Source: Streptomyces sp. NRRL WC-3605 (GTDB lineage Bacteria; Actinomycetota; Actinomycetes; Streptomycetales; Streptomycetaceae). Taken from it: a DNA stretch of 64,000 nucleotides. How positions within the stretch are numbered: position 1 is the first letter of the stretch; each line of letters begins with the position of its first letter. A program made the translations under genes and the position numbers. Positions 8,824 to 17,169 of the stretch are shown piece by piece. Below the pieces are notes generated by a model. It was not told the DNA's origin. It worked only from the letters and a program-made list of their open reading frames with translations, and did no database searches. The DNA is taken from contig NZ_LLZN01000037.1 of the NCBI RefSeq assembly GCF_001509795.1, positions 1-64,000 on the forward strand, written 5' to 3'.

Positions 8824-9710
8824 AGGTCCTGAAACTGGCCGGGTACGCCTTCGGCGGACTGTCCGGCCTCTATGCCGCCTACTACACGGTCCTCTACCTG
8901 ACCCGCTGGGAATGGCAGCGGGCCCTGATCTCGGCCACGCTCTTCCTGATCATCGAAGTGCTCCTCGCCACCGTCCTGCTGCTCGCCCGCCTCGCCCGTC
9001 TGAACAGCCGGCTGGACGAGTCCGTCTCGCGCATGGAGGACGTCCGCAGTCGGCTGGAGCAGACCAGGAATCCGGTCCGGGGCCGCTTCGACTGGCTGGC
9101 CCCCGCCGAGCCGAGCGGACTGAGCGGAACCCACCGCACCTTTGTCTTCGTGCCGGTGCTCATGGTGGCCGGCGCGGCGCTGTCCGGCCTTGCGACGATC
9201 CTCCAGAAGGTCGCGGGAGCCACGGTGGGCCGAGGTGCGGAGCGGCGGCTCGCCGGGCGCCTCACGGCTCTGACGGTTCCGTCGGTCGCCGGGACGGACT
9301 CGCTGGAGAGCCGGCCCGCGGTGCCGCCGGCCCACCCGGCGAGGCGGGCGACGGCGGTCGCGGCAGTCGCCGGAGGTCTGCTGCTCGTCCCGGTCCTGTG
9401 GTCCGCCCTCGCCGACGCCACCCAGACAAGGCCCGAGCCCGCTCCCCGTGCGGCGCGCAGCACGGTCACCTTCAAGTTGGAGACCCGCGGGACTCTGAGC
9501 GGTGACACCCGGCTCGCCGCGCACGACCTGTGGCAGACCTGCCGCCGCTCCACCGCCGCCCTCAACGAGGACGCCCACCTGAAGGAGGTGCGCGACGGCG
9601 TCTACGTGGGCGTCATCCGCCCCGCCCTGCCCTCGCACGACATGATGCGGCTGCGCGGCTGCATCCAGGACGCCAACACCAACCGGACCAGCGCGGTCGT
9701 GCTGCGCTGA
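8820..9710 (+). CDS. membrane-anchored coiled-coil protein of unknown function
   Basis: The 296-aa protein starts at ATG 8820, overlapping the dikinase-like stop (ATGA). Two hydrophobic segments (about 5-22 and 38-62) are followed by a short coiled coil (LNSRLDESVSRMEDVRSRLEQTRN). A third segment lies near 110-130 and a fourth near 182-198, and then a soluble C-terminal domain of about 95 residues (STVTFKLETRG, ALNEDAHLKEVRDGVYVGVIRP). The C-terminal part probably lies outside the membrane; I do not recognise its fold. It completes a tightly packed group with the DedA and dikinase-like genes, so a joint role in the envelope is likely but unproven. Confidence 0.75.
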   Translation: MKVLKLAGYAFGGLSGLYAAYYTVLYLTRWEWQRALISATLFLIIEVLLATVLLLARLARLNSRLDESVSRMEDVRSRLEQTRNPVRGRFDWLAPAEPSGLSGTHRTFVFVPVLMVAGAALSGLATILQKVAGATVGRGAERRLAGRLTALTVPSVAGTDSLESRPAVPPAHPARRATAVAAVAGGLLLVPVLWSALADATQTRPEPAPRAARSTVTFKLETRGTLSGDTRLAAHDLWQTCRRSTAALNEDAHLKEVRDGVYVGVIRPALPSHDMMRLRGCIQDANTNRTSAVVLR

Positions 9711-9756
9711 GCGGCCTGACGCGCGTTTCGACGCCGGCCCCGGTGCCGGCTGGGCG

Positions 9757-9778
9757 GTCCCGCCCTCTGCTGCGGGAC
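9757..9778. terminator. weak hairpin after the DedA/dikinase operon
   Basis: GTCCCGC (9757-9763) pairs with GCGGGAC (9772-9778) across an 8-base loop, 47 bases after the last stop of the operon. It is short, so it could be chance in GC-rich DNA. Confidence 0.3.
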
Positions 9779-9930
9779 GGGCCCGCGGAGGTGCGGCCGG
9801 TGCCCCTGGAGCCCGAACCGGAGATGATGGGACAGGAGAGGCGCCGGCCCGCCTCGCCGGAACGTCTCCACGCGTGCGGCGGATCTTCTGCCGACGCCCA
9901 GCAGCACGCACCGCTGGAGGGAGCCCTCTC

Positions 9931-12177
9931 ATGGCGAGCAGGACACCGGGAACAGACCAGGGGCGCGGCGGCCCCCGCGTCGTCCAGGGCTCCACCCCGG
10001 CGGAGGCCCTCAACCGTGCAGCTCGTGAGGCGAGGCACGGGCTGGACGCCGTGTCGGCGGCGGTCTACCTGATCGACGAGGACCAGGGCGCTCTGCGACT
10101 GGCGCTGGCCGGCGGGAGCGCGCCCTCGTTCTTCACGTTCCCCGGCCGGATGGCACTCGACCTGCCGTCCGCCACGGTACGCGCGTGGTCCACGGGCCGG
10201 GCGGCCGTACTGATCGACCCCGATCCCGCCGGCCCCGACCAGGAACACGTCCTCCCCTACCCGTACATCGCCCTCTCGGCGCCCGTCGCCACGGACGACC
10301 GACGCTTCGGAGTCCTCACCGTGCTGCGCGTGGAGACCGCCGGCGTCTTCTCCCGAGCCGAGACGCTGGTGCTGGAGGACATCGGGCGCCGGTTGGCCGC
10401 GGCCCTGGCTCACCTCGTGGACGAGGGCGCCGGCGTGGCGGCGGGACCGGTGCCGATGCTCGTTCCCGCGGAGGAGGAGGTGGACACGAGCGTGTGCACA
10501 CCCGGATGGGGTGTGCCGGACGTTCCGGGGTCCTCGGGTACGAGCATGATGTTCCCGCTGAGGCGTCTGGCGGAGCTGCTCAACCGGGCCACCACCATGG
10601 ACGACGTCGTGTCGGCGGCCCGGTACTGCGTGATGTCGTCACTGCGCGCCGACGCGCTGGTGCTGCTCACGGCACGTGAGGGCCGCTTGTGGGTGCTGGG
10701 CCACAGCGGTGACTCCATGGAGCTCGCCCGCAGGCTCCACGGTGCCGGGATGGACGACCGGACGCCGCCGGCCGCGGCGTTCCGCGGCCGGCCGCTGTAC
10801 GTCACCGGGGAGCGGACCTCGCTCGTCGACGCGACGCCCGCCGGCGAGGCCCGCAGCGAGGCGTACCTGCCGCTCAGGGGGGACGGGCAGTTCGTCGATC
10901 TCCCCTTCGCCGTCCGCAGCCCGGTCGTGGCCGTGTGCTGTCTGGCCTTCTCCGGTCACCGCCGGTTCCCCTCCGAGGAGAGGGCGCTGCTCGGCATGAT
11001 GGCGGGTCTGCTGGGGGCGGCCGTGGACCGCGTCGAACTGATCGCCGAGCAACGCGAGGCGGCCCAGCTGCTGCAGCGGTTCCTGCTGCCGGCACAACTG
11101 CCGGACCTGCCGCGGCTGGTCACCACGGCGCGCTACCGGCCCGCCGATGTCACCTCCAAGGTGGGCGGCGACTGGTTCGACGTGTTCAGGCTCGCGGACG
11201 ACCGCGCGGTGCTGGTCATCGGCGATGTGGAGGGTCACGCGGTGGAGAGCGCCGCCGTCATGGGCCAGGTCCGCACCGCGATGGCGTCGTACGCCACCGA
11301 GGGCCATCGCCCCGCGGCGATGATCGACCGGACCGGAAGGGTGCTCGCCGAGCTGGGCACCGCCCTCACCGTCACCTGCTGCGTCGTGGCGCTGGACACG
11401 CTGGACGGCACCACGGAAGTGGCTCTGGCGGGACATCCCCCTCCTCTGGTCCGGCGCCGCGACGGGCGCATCGAGGCCCTGGACGCTCCGGCCAACGTGC
11501 CCCTGGGGGTGCCCATGATCCAGCCCTACGAGGCCCGGGAGCACACGCTGGAGGCCGGTTCGATCCTGATGCTCTACACCAACGGTCTCGTCTCCTCGAG
11601 GTCGGAGAGCCCGGAAGCCTGCGCGCGGGGACTGCTCGGTGCGACCGACGCCGCGCCCACGCAGCATCTGGAGGATCTGGCCGAGAGGATCGTCTCGGAG
11701 GTCGTCACGCCGCAGCAGCGCCGTGACGACGCCGCCCTGCTGCTGGCTCGGTACGAGGGGGCGGGCCGCCAGGAAGAGCCGAGGGCCGCCGGGATGCACA
11801 TCCGGCGACGCGATCTGCGGGGCGTCCGGACGGCCCGCGCGTTCGTGCACGACCAGCTCGGCTCATGGGGCCTCGGGGACATGTCGGACGTCGTGGAGCT
11901 GGCGGCCTCCGAGATCGTCACCAACGCGCTCATCCACGCCGGAAGCGACGTGGACCTGCGGTTGCGGATCTTCGAGGACCATCTGCGACTGGAGGTCCGC
12001 GACTCCGACACGAACCCGCCCATCCCCTCGTCGCTGTCGCTGACCGAGGAGGAGGCGCCCGAGGCCGAGCACGGCCGCGGCATGCTCATCGTGGAGTCCC
12101 TGGCCGACGAGTGGACCAGCTATCCCAACGGCCAGGGCAAGACGGTGGCCCTGAAGCTGGTGATTCCCCCGGGGTAG
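9931..12177 (+). CDS. SpoIIE-type PP2C phosphatase with GAF domains and a C-terminal anti-sigma HATPase
   Basis: The 748-aa protein starts at ATG 9931 after GGAGGGA (9916-9922). Domain order: GAF 1 (about 15-155), GAF 2 (about 195-370), PP2C/SpoIIE phosphatase (about 375-605) and an RsbW-type histidine-kinase-like ATPase (about 615-745). The phosphatase shows VGGDWFD (411-417, metal-binding Asp) and GDVEGH (431-436). The ATPase shows the N-box E661-IVTN-A and a HGRGM glycine box. Such proteins dephosphorylate anti-sigma-factor antagonists in partner-switching control of stress sigma factors, and the fused kinase domain can oppose this or bind a sigma factor. GDVEGHAVE replaces the common GDV-x-GHG, a small change near the metal site. 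The gene stands alone. Confidence 0.9.
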   Translation: MASRTPGTDQGRGGPRVVQGSTPAEALNRAAREARHGLDAVSAAVYLIDEDQGALRLALAGGSAPSFFTFPGRMALDLPSATVRAWSTGRAAVLIDPDPAGPDQEHVLPYPYIALSAPVATDDRRFGVLTVLRVETAGVFSRAETLVLEDIGRRLAAALAHLVDEGAGVAAGPVPMLVPAEEEVDTSVCTPGWGVPDVPGSSGTSMMFPLRRLAELLNRATTMDDVVSAARYCVMSSLRADALVLLTAREGRLWVLGHSGDSMELARRLHGAGMDDRTPPAAAFRGRPLYVTGERTSLVDATPAGEARSEAYLPLRGDGQFVDLPFAVRSPVVAVCCLAFSGHRRFPSEERALLGMMAGLLGAAVDRVELIAEQREAAQLLQRFLLPAQLPDLPRLVTTARYRPADVTSKVGGDWFDVFRLADDRAVLVIGDVEGHAVESAAVMGQVRTAMASYATEGHRPAAMIDRTGRVLAELGTALTVTCCVVALDTLDGTTEVALAGHPPPLVRRRDGRIEALDAPANVPLGVPMIQPYEAREHTLEAGSILMLYTNGLVSSRSESPEACARGLLGATDAAPTQHLEDLAERIVSEVVTPQQRRDDAALLLARYEGAGRQEEPRAAGMHIRRRDLRGVRTARAFVHDQLGSWGLGDMSDVVELAASEIVTNALIHAGSDVDLRLRIFEDHLRLEVRDSDTNPPIPSSLSLTEEEAPEAEHGRGMLIVESLADEWTSYPNGQGKTVALKLVIPPG

Positions 12178-12212
12178 GGGGCGTTCGGGTCGGGTCCGCT
12201 CCGGCCACTGGA

Positions 12213-12239
12213 CCTGCCGCCCGCCGCGCCCTCGGCAGG
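12213..12239. terminator. hairpin between convergent genes
   Basis: CCTGCCG (12213-12219) pairs with CGGCAGG (12233-12239) across 13 bases. It lies 36 bases after the phosphatase stop and 12 bases beyond the cupin stop on the other strand, so it could serve both. Confidence 0.45.
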
Positions 12240-12250
12240 GGGCGGTCGGC

Positions 12251-12763
12251 TCAGGGGAGCATGATCGTCTTGGACTTCCTGATGACCTCTCCGGCACGGG
12301 CGGCCATGTCGTCGTCGACGGGCGGTGGAGTCTCGCCCGCCCGGGCGGGGACGCTGTGGTCCAGCATGAGCTGTTCCAGGCCGGGGGGCGTGTAGATGAA
12401 CAGCAGTCTGGCAGCGTGGATCCGCCTGTTCTTGAAACCGTGCCTGATGCCCTTCGGCACGTGGATGAAGTCGCCTGCGACGGCGGTGAACTCATGGTCG
12501 CCGTCGACGAACTCCAGCTCGCCGTCCAGCACGTAGAAGGTCTCGTCCTCGTCCGTGTGCGCGTGCGGGATCGGGCCGCCTCCGGCGGGCACGGTGGCTT
12601 CGATGAAGCCCAGATGCCCGTTGGTCTGCGCGCCTGTCGCCTTGACCGTGTAGATGTCGTCCGCGGCCCAGACGGTCGGACCCTCGCCGGACGGCACGTA
12701 CAGTGCGCCGCGCCGGTTCCACAGCGGATCGTCGGGTGCCACGTCCTCCAGCAGAAAACTCAT
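12251..12763 (-). CDS. cupin-domain protein (quercetinase-like)
   Basis: The 170-aa protein has one cupin barrel. Motif 1 is PHAHTDEDETFYVLDGELEF, near residues 68-87, with the two His and one Glu expected to bind a metal. Motif 2 is GDFIHVPKGIRHGFKN, near 97-112, with the final His ligand. The family includes quercetin-2,3-dioxygenase-like and other small metal oxygenases or sensors; the substrate cannot be read from the sequence. GGAG precedes the ATG. Palindrome B (12840-12857) lies 77 bases upstream in an AT-rich promoter patch, suggesting control together with the genes at 5239 and 17406. Confidence 0.85.
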   Translation of the reverse strand: MSFLLEDVAPDDPLWNRRGALYVPSGEGPTVWAADDIYTVKATGAQTNGHLGFIEATVPAGGGPIPHAHTDEDETFYVLDGELEFVDGDHEFTAVAGDFIHVPKGIRHGFKNRRIHAARLLFIYTPPGLEQLMLDHSVPARAGETPPPVDDDMAARAGEVIRKSKTIMLP

Positions 12764-12839
12764 GGGTCTCCGTTGCGTCGTTCCATGCCGGCCCCATCCG
12801 CTCCGGGTGGGCCGTGATGCTCATGTTCGACACCTACAT

Positions 12840-12857
12840 TACTTGCTGAGGCAAGTA
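12840..12857. promoter_or_regulatory. palindrome B (TACTTGC-TGAG-GCAAGTA), candidate operator
   Basis: A perfect 7-bp inverted repeat with a 4-base centre lies upstream of the cupin gene. Its core (ACTTGCTGAGGCAAGT) agrees at 13 of 16 positions with the reverse strand of palindrome A. This points to one regulator acting on both promoters; the regulator is not evident in the window. Confidence 0.55.
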
Positions 12858-12973
12858 TGTGTGACGGCGGCGTGTGAATGATTCGGGAAGACAACGGTGA
12901 CCGCGCTCGGTGCGATGCGGCGGTCCGGGGCGCCTGGAGGGTCGTCGGCCCCGGTCGCGCGGCGCTCGGGGCG

Positions 12974-13774
12974 TCACCTGTCGGCGATGTGCTCGCCGAG
13001 GCGATACTCGAGGTCGCCGCGCTGCTGCATGCCCCGCTGGAGCAGCCGGCGGATCCGCTCCTGCGCCTCCGGCCAGGTCAGCGAAGCGCGGAAGGTGTCC
13101 TGGCCGGCCGTCAGGTCGTCCTCGGTCGGCAGGGTGGAACGATTGATCAGTGCCTTCACCTCGGCCAGCGGCCGCCGGTCGAAGGACGCGATGCGCGTGG
13201 CGAGGCGCTCCACATAGGCGTCCAGCTCGGCATCGGGCAGGGCACGGTTGATCCAGCCGTACCGCTCGGCCGTCTCGGCGTCGAAGTCGTCGGCGCCCGT
13301 GATGATCTCCAGGGCTCGGGCCCGTCCCACCAGCCGCGGAAGCCGTTCGGTGCCTCCGCCGCCCGGAGTGATCCCCGCCCCGACCTCCGGTTGGCCGAGA
13401 ACGGCCCTCTCCCTGCTCGCGAATCGCATGTCGCAGGCGAGGAGGAACTCGTTGCCCACTCCCCGCGCCCGACCCCGCACCGAGGCGATGGTGAGCACCC
13501 TGGAGCGCGCCATGCGCGCGGCGACGTCCAGCCACGTGGGCCCCGTATAGGGCTGCTTCGGCGGCACCAGATCGAAGTGGGCGAGGAAGAAGTCGGGATC
13601 CGCGCTGTCGAAGACCACCACCTTGACGTCGTCGTCGGCGTCCATCTCGTCGACGAGCCCGCCGAGGGCGGCGAAGGTGTCGAAGGTGACGAGATTGATC
13701 GGGGGAGAGTCGAAGGTCACCCGCCAGTACGCCGGGGACCGTCGTTCCACTCTGAAGGGGGAGGAAGTATCCAT
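12974..13774 (-). CDS. enoyl-CoA hydratase/isomerase family protein
   Basis: The 266-aa protein has the crotonase fold. The oxyanion-hole region appears as IASVRGRARGVGNEFLLACDMRFAS (about residues 97-121), and the second conserved stretch is GQPEVGAGITPGGGGTERL (about 128-146). Glutamates sit where family members place catalytic acids. The family acts on acyl-CoA thioesters (hydration, isomerisation, cleavage). The N-terminus is short, and the part facing the CoA adenine (FFLAHFDL) is atypical. The ribosome binding site is poorly placed (AAGGAA 15 bases before ATG 13774). The promoter carries an AGACAG-TC-CTGTCT palindrome like that of the neighbouring MFS gene. Confidence 0.85.
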   Translation of the reverse strand: MDTSSPFRVERRSPAYWRVTFDSPPINLVTFDTFAALGGLVDEMDADDDVKVVVFDSADPDFFLAHFDLVPPKQPYTGPTWLDVAARMARSRVLTIASVRGRARGVGNEFLLACDMRFASRERAVLGQPEVGAGITPGGGGTERLPRLVGRARALEIITGADDFDAETAERYGWINRALPDAELDAYVERLATRIASFDRRPLAEVKALINRSTLPTEDDLTAGQDTFRASLTWPEAQERIRRLLQRGMQQRGDLEYRLGEHIADR

Positions 13775-13846
13775 TTCTGTACTTTATGTTCCTTGGTGGT
13801 TCGGGGGGTGGGCGAGATGCAGGGGTCGCGTCTCGTCACCTTTACA

Positions 13847-13860
13847 AGACAGTCCTGTCT
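13847..13860. promoter_or_regulatory. AGACAG-TC-CTGTCT palindrome, candidate TetR-type operator
   Basis: A perfect 6-2-6 inverted repeat lies 73 bases upstream of the enoyl-CoA hydratase start. The half-site is identical to that of the larger palindrome at 15272-15295, which guards the next gene on the same strand. One repressor probably binds both. The site lies between the MFS stop and the hydratase start. Confidence 0.55.
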
Positions 13861-13881
13861 GGTTCAGTGCCTTCGGGGAAG

Positions 13882-15237
13882 TCACCGTCGCGCCATCTGT
13901 GCCGCGGGCGCCGGTTCGGGGGTGAGGGCCGGCTGGGCCGGGAGGTCGCTGGACCGCACCACTGCCGTGTGCTCGACGCGGCGACCGCCGCGCAGCAGTC
14001 CGGTGAGTGCGACCAGGGCCAGCAGGACGACCGCCCCGCCGTACTCGCGGGTGGTCGGCACCAGGCCGCCGCCGTGCACCACGAGGAACCCGCCGATCAC
14101 GGCCGGCACGCCGAGGCCCACGTAGCAGATGACGTACAGCAGGGACAGCACGCCCGCCCTCTCGTGGGGCTCGACCAGCGGCACGACCAGCCGGATGCCC
14201 CCTTGGAAGCCGGCCCCGAACCCGAAGCCGGAGATCGCCGCACCCACGAAGAACGTCGTCACGGCGAGGGGTCCGCCGTGCGAGGAGACGGACGCCAGAG
14301 TGATCAGGACCCCGACGATCAGTGAGGCGATGCCGGTGAACATGACCCTGCGGGTCGGCGTTCCGCGCAGCAGCAGCACGGCGAGCCCGGCGGAGGTCGC
14401 GAGCACGAAGAGGGGCAGGCCGCCCCACACCACGGAGTCGGAGTGGACCAGTGTCCGGATGACGGCCGGGCCCAGCGCGGCGTACAGGCCGGTCAGCGCC
14501 CATACGGCGAACATCACCGGCGCGGCGATGGCCACGGCCGGGCGGGCCGACCTGGGCAGCTTGAACTCGGGAGCCATGCTGGCCAGCGCACCGCGTGCGC
14601 GGGAGACGGTCTCGCCCATCGCGAGCACCGCCAGCGCCTGCAGCACGAACACGGCCAGCAGCACCAGGTAGACGAGGCGGGTCGGGGCCGGCAGGTACTG
14701 CACGAGCAGTGCGGAGACCAGGGCGCCGGCCGCGGTGCCGAGGGTGGGCGTGAGGGAGTTCAGGAAGCCGCCCCGGCGCGCGTCGATGTCGAGCATGCCG
14801 GCACCGAGAGCCCCGACCGCGGCGCCGGTGCTGATCCCCTGCAGGACGCGTGCGGCGAGCAGGGAGTTCACCCCGCCGGCCTCGGCGAACACCACCATCG
14901 CCAGCGCCTGGCCGAGCAGGGCGACCAGCAGCACCGGTCGCCGGCCCACGTGGTCGGAGATCTTTCCGAAGACCAGGAGCGAGAGGAGCACGGCCACCGC
15001 GTAGATGCCGAAGACGACGGTGACGGTGATGGGGGAGAACCCCCAGTGCTGCTGGTAGATCGCGTACAGCGGGGTCGGCGCGCTCGACGCCGCCAGCAGC
15101 GAGATCAGGATCGAGGCCAGCACGCCGATGGAGGCGGTGGGTCCGAGTCGGGCCTGGCGCGGGGCCGCGTGGGCGGGCGCCCGCCTCCTGGACGTGCTCA
15201 GCGAGACGGAACGAGGCCTGGGGGATGCGGAGCGCAT
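13882..15237 (-). CDS. MFS multidrug-type exporter
   Basis: The 451-aa protein has 12 predicted membrane segments. Motif A-like FGKISDHVGRRPVLLVALLG follows helix 2, and RVLQGISTGAAVGALGAGM marks helices 4-5, as in drug-proton antiporters. ATG 15237 is chosen because GGGAAG lies 8 bases upstream. The in-frame upstream ATG at 15273 overlaps the palindrome and would transcribe through the operator. The long Arg/Pro/Ser leader (about 30 residues) is cytoplasmic. A perfect 11-2-11 palindrome just upstream suggests tight repression, relieved by a small ligand that may be the pump's substrate. No local repressor gene is visible. Confidence 0.85.
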   Translation of the reverse strand: MRSASPRPRSVSLSTSRRRAPAHAAPRQARLGPTASIGVLASILISLLAASSAPTPLYAIYQQHWGFSPITVTVVFGIYAVAVLLSLLVFGKISDHVGRRPVLLVALLGQALAMVVFAEAGGVNSLLAARVLQGISTGAAVGALGAGMLDIDARRGGFLNSLTPTLGTAAGALVSALLVQYLPAPTRLVYLVLLAVFVLQALAVLAMGETVSRARGALASMAPEFKLPRSARPAVAIAAPVMFAVWALTGLYAALGPAVIRTLVHSDSVVWGGLPLFVLATSAGLAVLLLRGTPTRRVMFTGIASLIVGVLITLASVSSHGGPLAVTTFFVGAAISGFGFGAGFQGGIRLVVPLVEPHERAGVLSLLYVICYVGLGVPAVIGGFLVVHGGGLVPTTREYGGAVVLLALVALTGLLRGGRRVEHTAVVRSSDLPAQPALTPEPAPAAQMARR

Positions 15238-15271
15238 GCGGTACTTCCCGGTCGTCGGGCTTGGGAACCCC

Positions 15272-15295
15272 ATATTAGACAGGTCTGTCTAATAT
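15272..15295. promoter_or_regulatory. perfect 24-bp palindrome, candidate TetR-type operator of the MFS gene
   Basis: ATATTAGACAG (15272-15282) and CTGTCTAATAT (15285-15295) are exact reverse complements around GT. The site lies 35 bases upstream of the MFS start, where RNA polymerase would bind. TAGACAG/CTGTCTA arms are typical of TetR-family operators. The inner AGACAG-N2-CTGTCT core recurs at 13847. Confidence 0.75.
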
Positions 15296-15376
15296 CGGAG
15301 CTCTCCGGACCGTGAGACATCTCGCAGTAAATCTCGCGGCCGCCGGGAATGAAGTGGCCTCGACCCCCGGCGCACC

Positions 15377-15988
15377 TCACCCGCCGTCAAGCAGGCGCTC
15401 GAAGGGCACGGGGTCGCTGTAGGGGTCCGGCACCTCCGGGGACTCACGGCGTCCCACCTCGACGGCGAGCTCGCCGGCCGCCCGCCCGATGCGGCGCACG
15501 AGCGGCTCCTCGGAGCCGCCGCTGCCCCATTCCTCCGTAGCGGCGAACACGGCGGTGGGCACGACCACCGCGCGCAGGTAGGCGAACATCGGGCGCAGAG
15601 CGTGTTCCAGGACCAGGGAGTGCCGTCCGGTGCCACCGGTGGCCGCGATCAGCACCGGCTTGCCCACCAGGGCGGTGTCCTCGATGCAGTCGAAGAACAT
15701 CTTGAACAGCCCGCTGTACGAGGCGGTGAAGGTCGGGGTGACGGCGATCAGTCCGTCCGCCCTCGTGACCGTCTCGAACGCTCGCCGCAGTCCGTCCGAG
15801 GGGTAGCCCGTCGTCAGGTGGCCGACCAGGTCCTGCCCGTGCTCGGCCACCTCCACGGCGTCGACGTCGACCTGTGCGCCCTGCCCCTCCAGTTCCCTCC
15901 GGGCAGCCTCCGCGAGCCGGTCGGCCAGCATCCGGGTGGAGGAGGGCAGCCGCAGGCCGGCTGAGACGACAGCCAGGGAGCGTTTCAT
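15377..15988 (-). CDS. LLM-partnered FMN reductase (CE1759-type)
   Basis: The 203-aa flavodoxin-like protein begins KRSLAVVSAGLRLPSSTRMLADRL, the phosphate-binding loop of NADPH-dependent FMN reductases. It has TPTFTASYSGLFKMFFDCIE (about 85-104) near the flavin ring and LIAATGGTGRHSLVLEHALRP (about 111-131). It should use NAD(P)H to reduce free FMN and hand it to a monooxygenase. Its start overlaps the stop of the luciferase-like gene (ATGA, 15985-15988), and the pair matches the conserved CE1758/CE1759 duo. They are very likely translated together as a two-component monooxygenase; the substrate is unknown. Confidence 0.9.
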   Translation of the reverse strand: MKRSLAVVSAGLRLPSSTRMLADRLAEAARRELEGQGAQVDVDAVEVAEHGQDLVGHLTTGYPSDGLRRAFETVTRADGLIAVTPTFTASYSGLFKMFFDCIEDTALVGKPVLIAATGGTGRHSLVLEHALRPMFAYLRAVVVPTAVFAATEEWGSGGSEEPLVRRIGRAAGELAVEVGRRESPEVPDPYSDPVPFERLLDGG

Positions 15989-17085
15989 CGCCGGCCCTCC
16001 TCGGACGTCGCCCGCTCCTCGTCCGCGGCGCCGAGCCGCGGGTGCACGGGGGCGTCGGGGACCTGTGCCGGGCGGTCCTTCGCGAACTCCTCGCGGAGCA
16101 CCGGAACGACCTCGCCCAGCAGCTCGATCTGCTCGAGCACCGTCTTGTGGGGGACGCCGATGCCGTCCACGACGAACAGCTGGCGCTGGTAGTCGCCCGC
16201 CGCGTGGTCGCGGTAGGTGAGCACGCGCTCCACCACCTCCTGCGGGCTGCCCGCGATCACCGCGGTCTGTGCCATGGTCTCCTCGAGGGACGGACCGCCT
16301 CCGTAGAGGGAGTGGGCGAAGTAGGGGCGGAACTCACGGACGGCGTCCTGCGAGTTGGGCCGGATGAAGAGGTGCGCGGCCAGTCCGACGATGCCCTCGT
16401 CCGCCGCACCGTGACCGTAGTGCTCGAAGCGGTTCCGGTAGAGCTCGACCAGGCGCCGGACGTGGTCCTTCGGCCAGAAGAGGTTGTTGTGGAAGAACCC
16501 GTCGCCGTAGTAGGCGGCCTGCTCGGCGATCTCGGGGCTGCGGATGGAGGCGTGCCACACGAACGGGGGCACGCCGTCCAGTGGGCGGGGAGTGGCGGTG
16601 AAGCCCTGCAGCGGTGTGCGGAACTTCCCCTCCCAGTCGACGACGTCCTCACGCCAGAGCCGGCGCAGCAGGGCGTAGTTCTCCACCGCCAGCGCGATGC
16701 CGTCGCGGATGTCCTTGCCGAACCAGGGGTACACCGGTCCGGTGTTGCCCCGGCCCATCATCAGATCGACCCGGCCGCCGGCGAGGTGCTGGAGCGTCGC
16801 GTAGTCCTCGGCGATCTTCACCGGGTCGTTGGTGGTGATCAGCGTCGTCGAGGTGGACAGCAGGATCCGCTCGGTGCGGGCCGCGATGTAGCCGAGGAGT
16901 GTGGTGGGGGAGGACGGTACGAAGGGCGGGTTGTGGTGCTCGCCCAGGGCGAAGACGTCCAGGCCCACGTCCTCGGCGAGCTTCGCGTATTCCACGATCG
17001 CGCGGATCCGTGAGTGTTCCGTGGGCGTCCGTCCGGAGACCGGGTCGCGTGCTACGTCGCCCACGCCGAAGATCCCGAATTGCAT
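15985..17085 (-). CDS. luciferase-like flavin-dependent monooxygenase (CE1758-type)
   Basis: The 366-aa TIM-barrel LLM-class enzyme starts MQFGIFGVGDV. Family marks are LDVFALGEHHNPPFVPSSP (about 41-59), the LSTSTTLITTNDPVKIAEDYATL strand-helix unit (about 76-98), and GGRVDLMMGRGNTGPVYPWF (about 103-122), where flavin phosphate binds. It uses reduced FMN and oxygen to oxidise or cleave an organic substrate. The downstream overlapping gene supplies the FMN reductase, and a 78-aa gene precedes it by 84 bases, so the three form one minus-strand operon behind palindrome C. The last 25 residues are a charged tail. Confidence 0.9.
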   Translation of the reverse strand: MQFGIFGVGDVARDPVSGRTPTEHSRIRAIVEYAKLAEDVGLDVFALGEHHNPPFVPSSPTTLLGYIAARTERILLSTSTTLITTNDPVKIAEDYATLQHLAGGRVDLMMGRGNTGPVYPWFGKDIRDGIALAVENYALLRRLWREDVVDWEGKFRTPLQGFTATPRPLDGVPPFVWHASIRSPEIAEQAAYYGDGFFHNNLFWPKDHVRRLVELYRNRFEHYGHGAADEGIVGLAAHLFIRPNSQDAVREFRPYFAHSLYGGGPSLEETMAQTAVIAGSPQEVVERVLTYRDHAAGDYQRQLFVVDGIGVPHKTVLEQIELLGEVVPVLREEFAKDRPAQVPDAPVHPRLGAADEERATSEEGRR

Positions 17086-17169
17086 CGTCGATGTCCTGTC
17101 TGTTGTGCGGATCGTTCGTTCAGCGCTCGTGCGCGGCGCTGTCGCCGTCGCCGGCGGGTGGTCAGCCCC

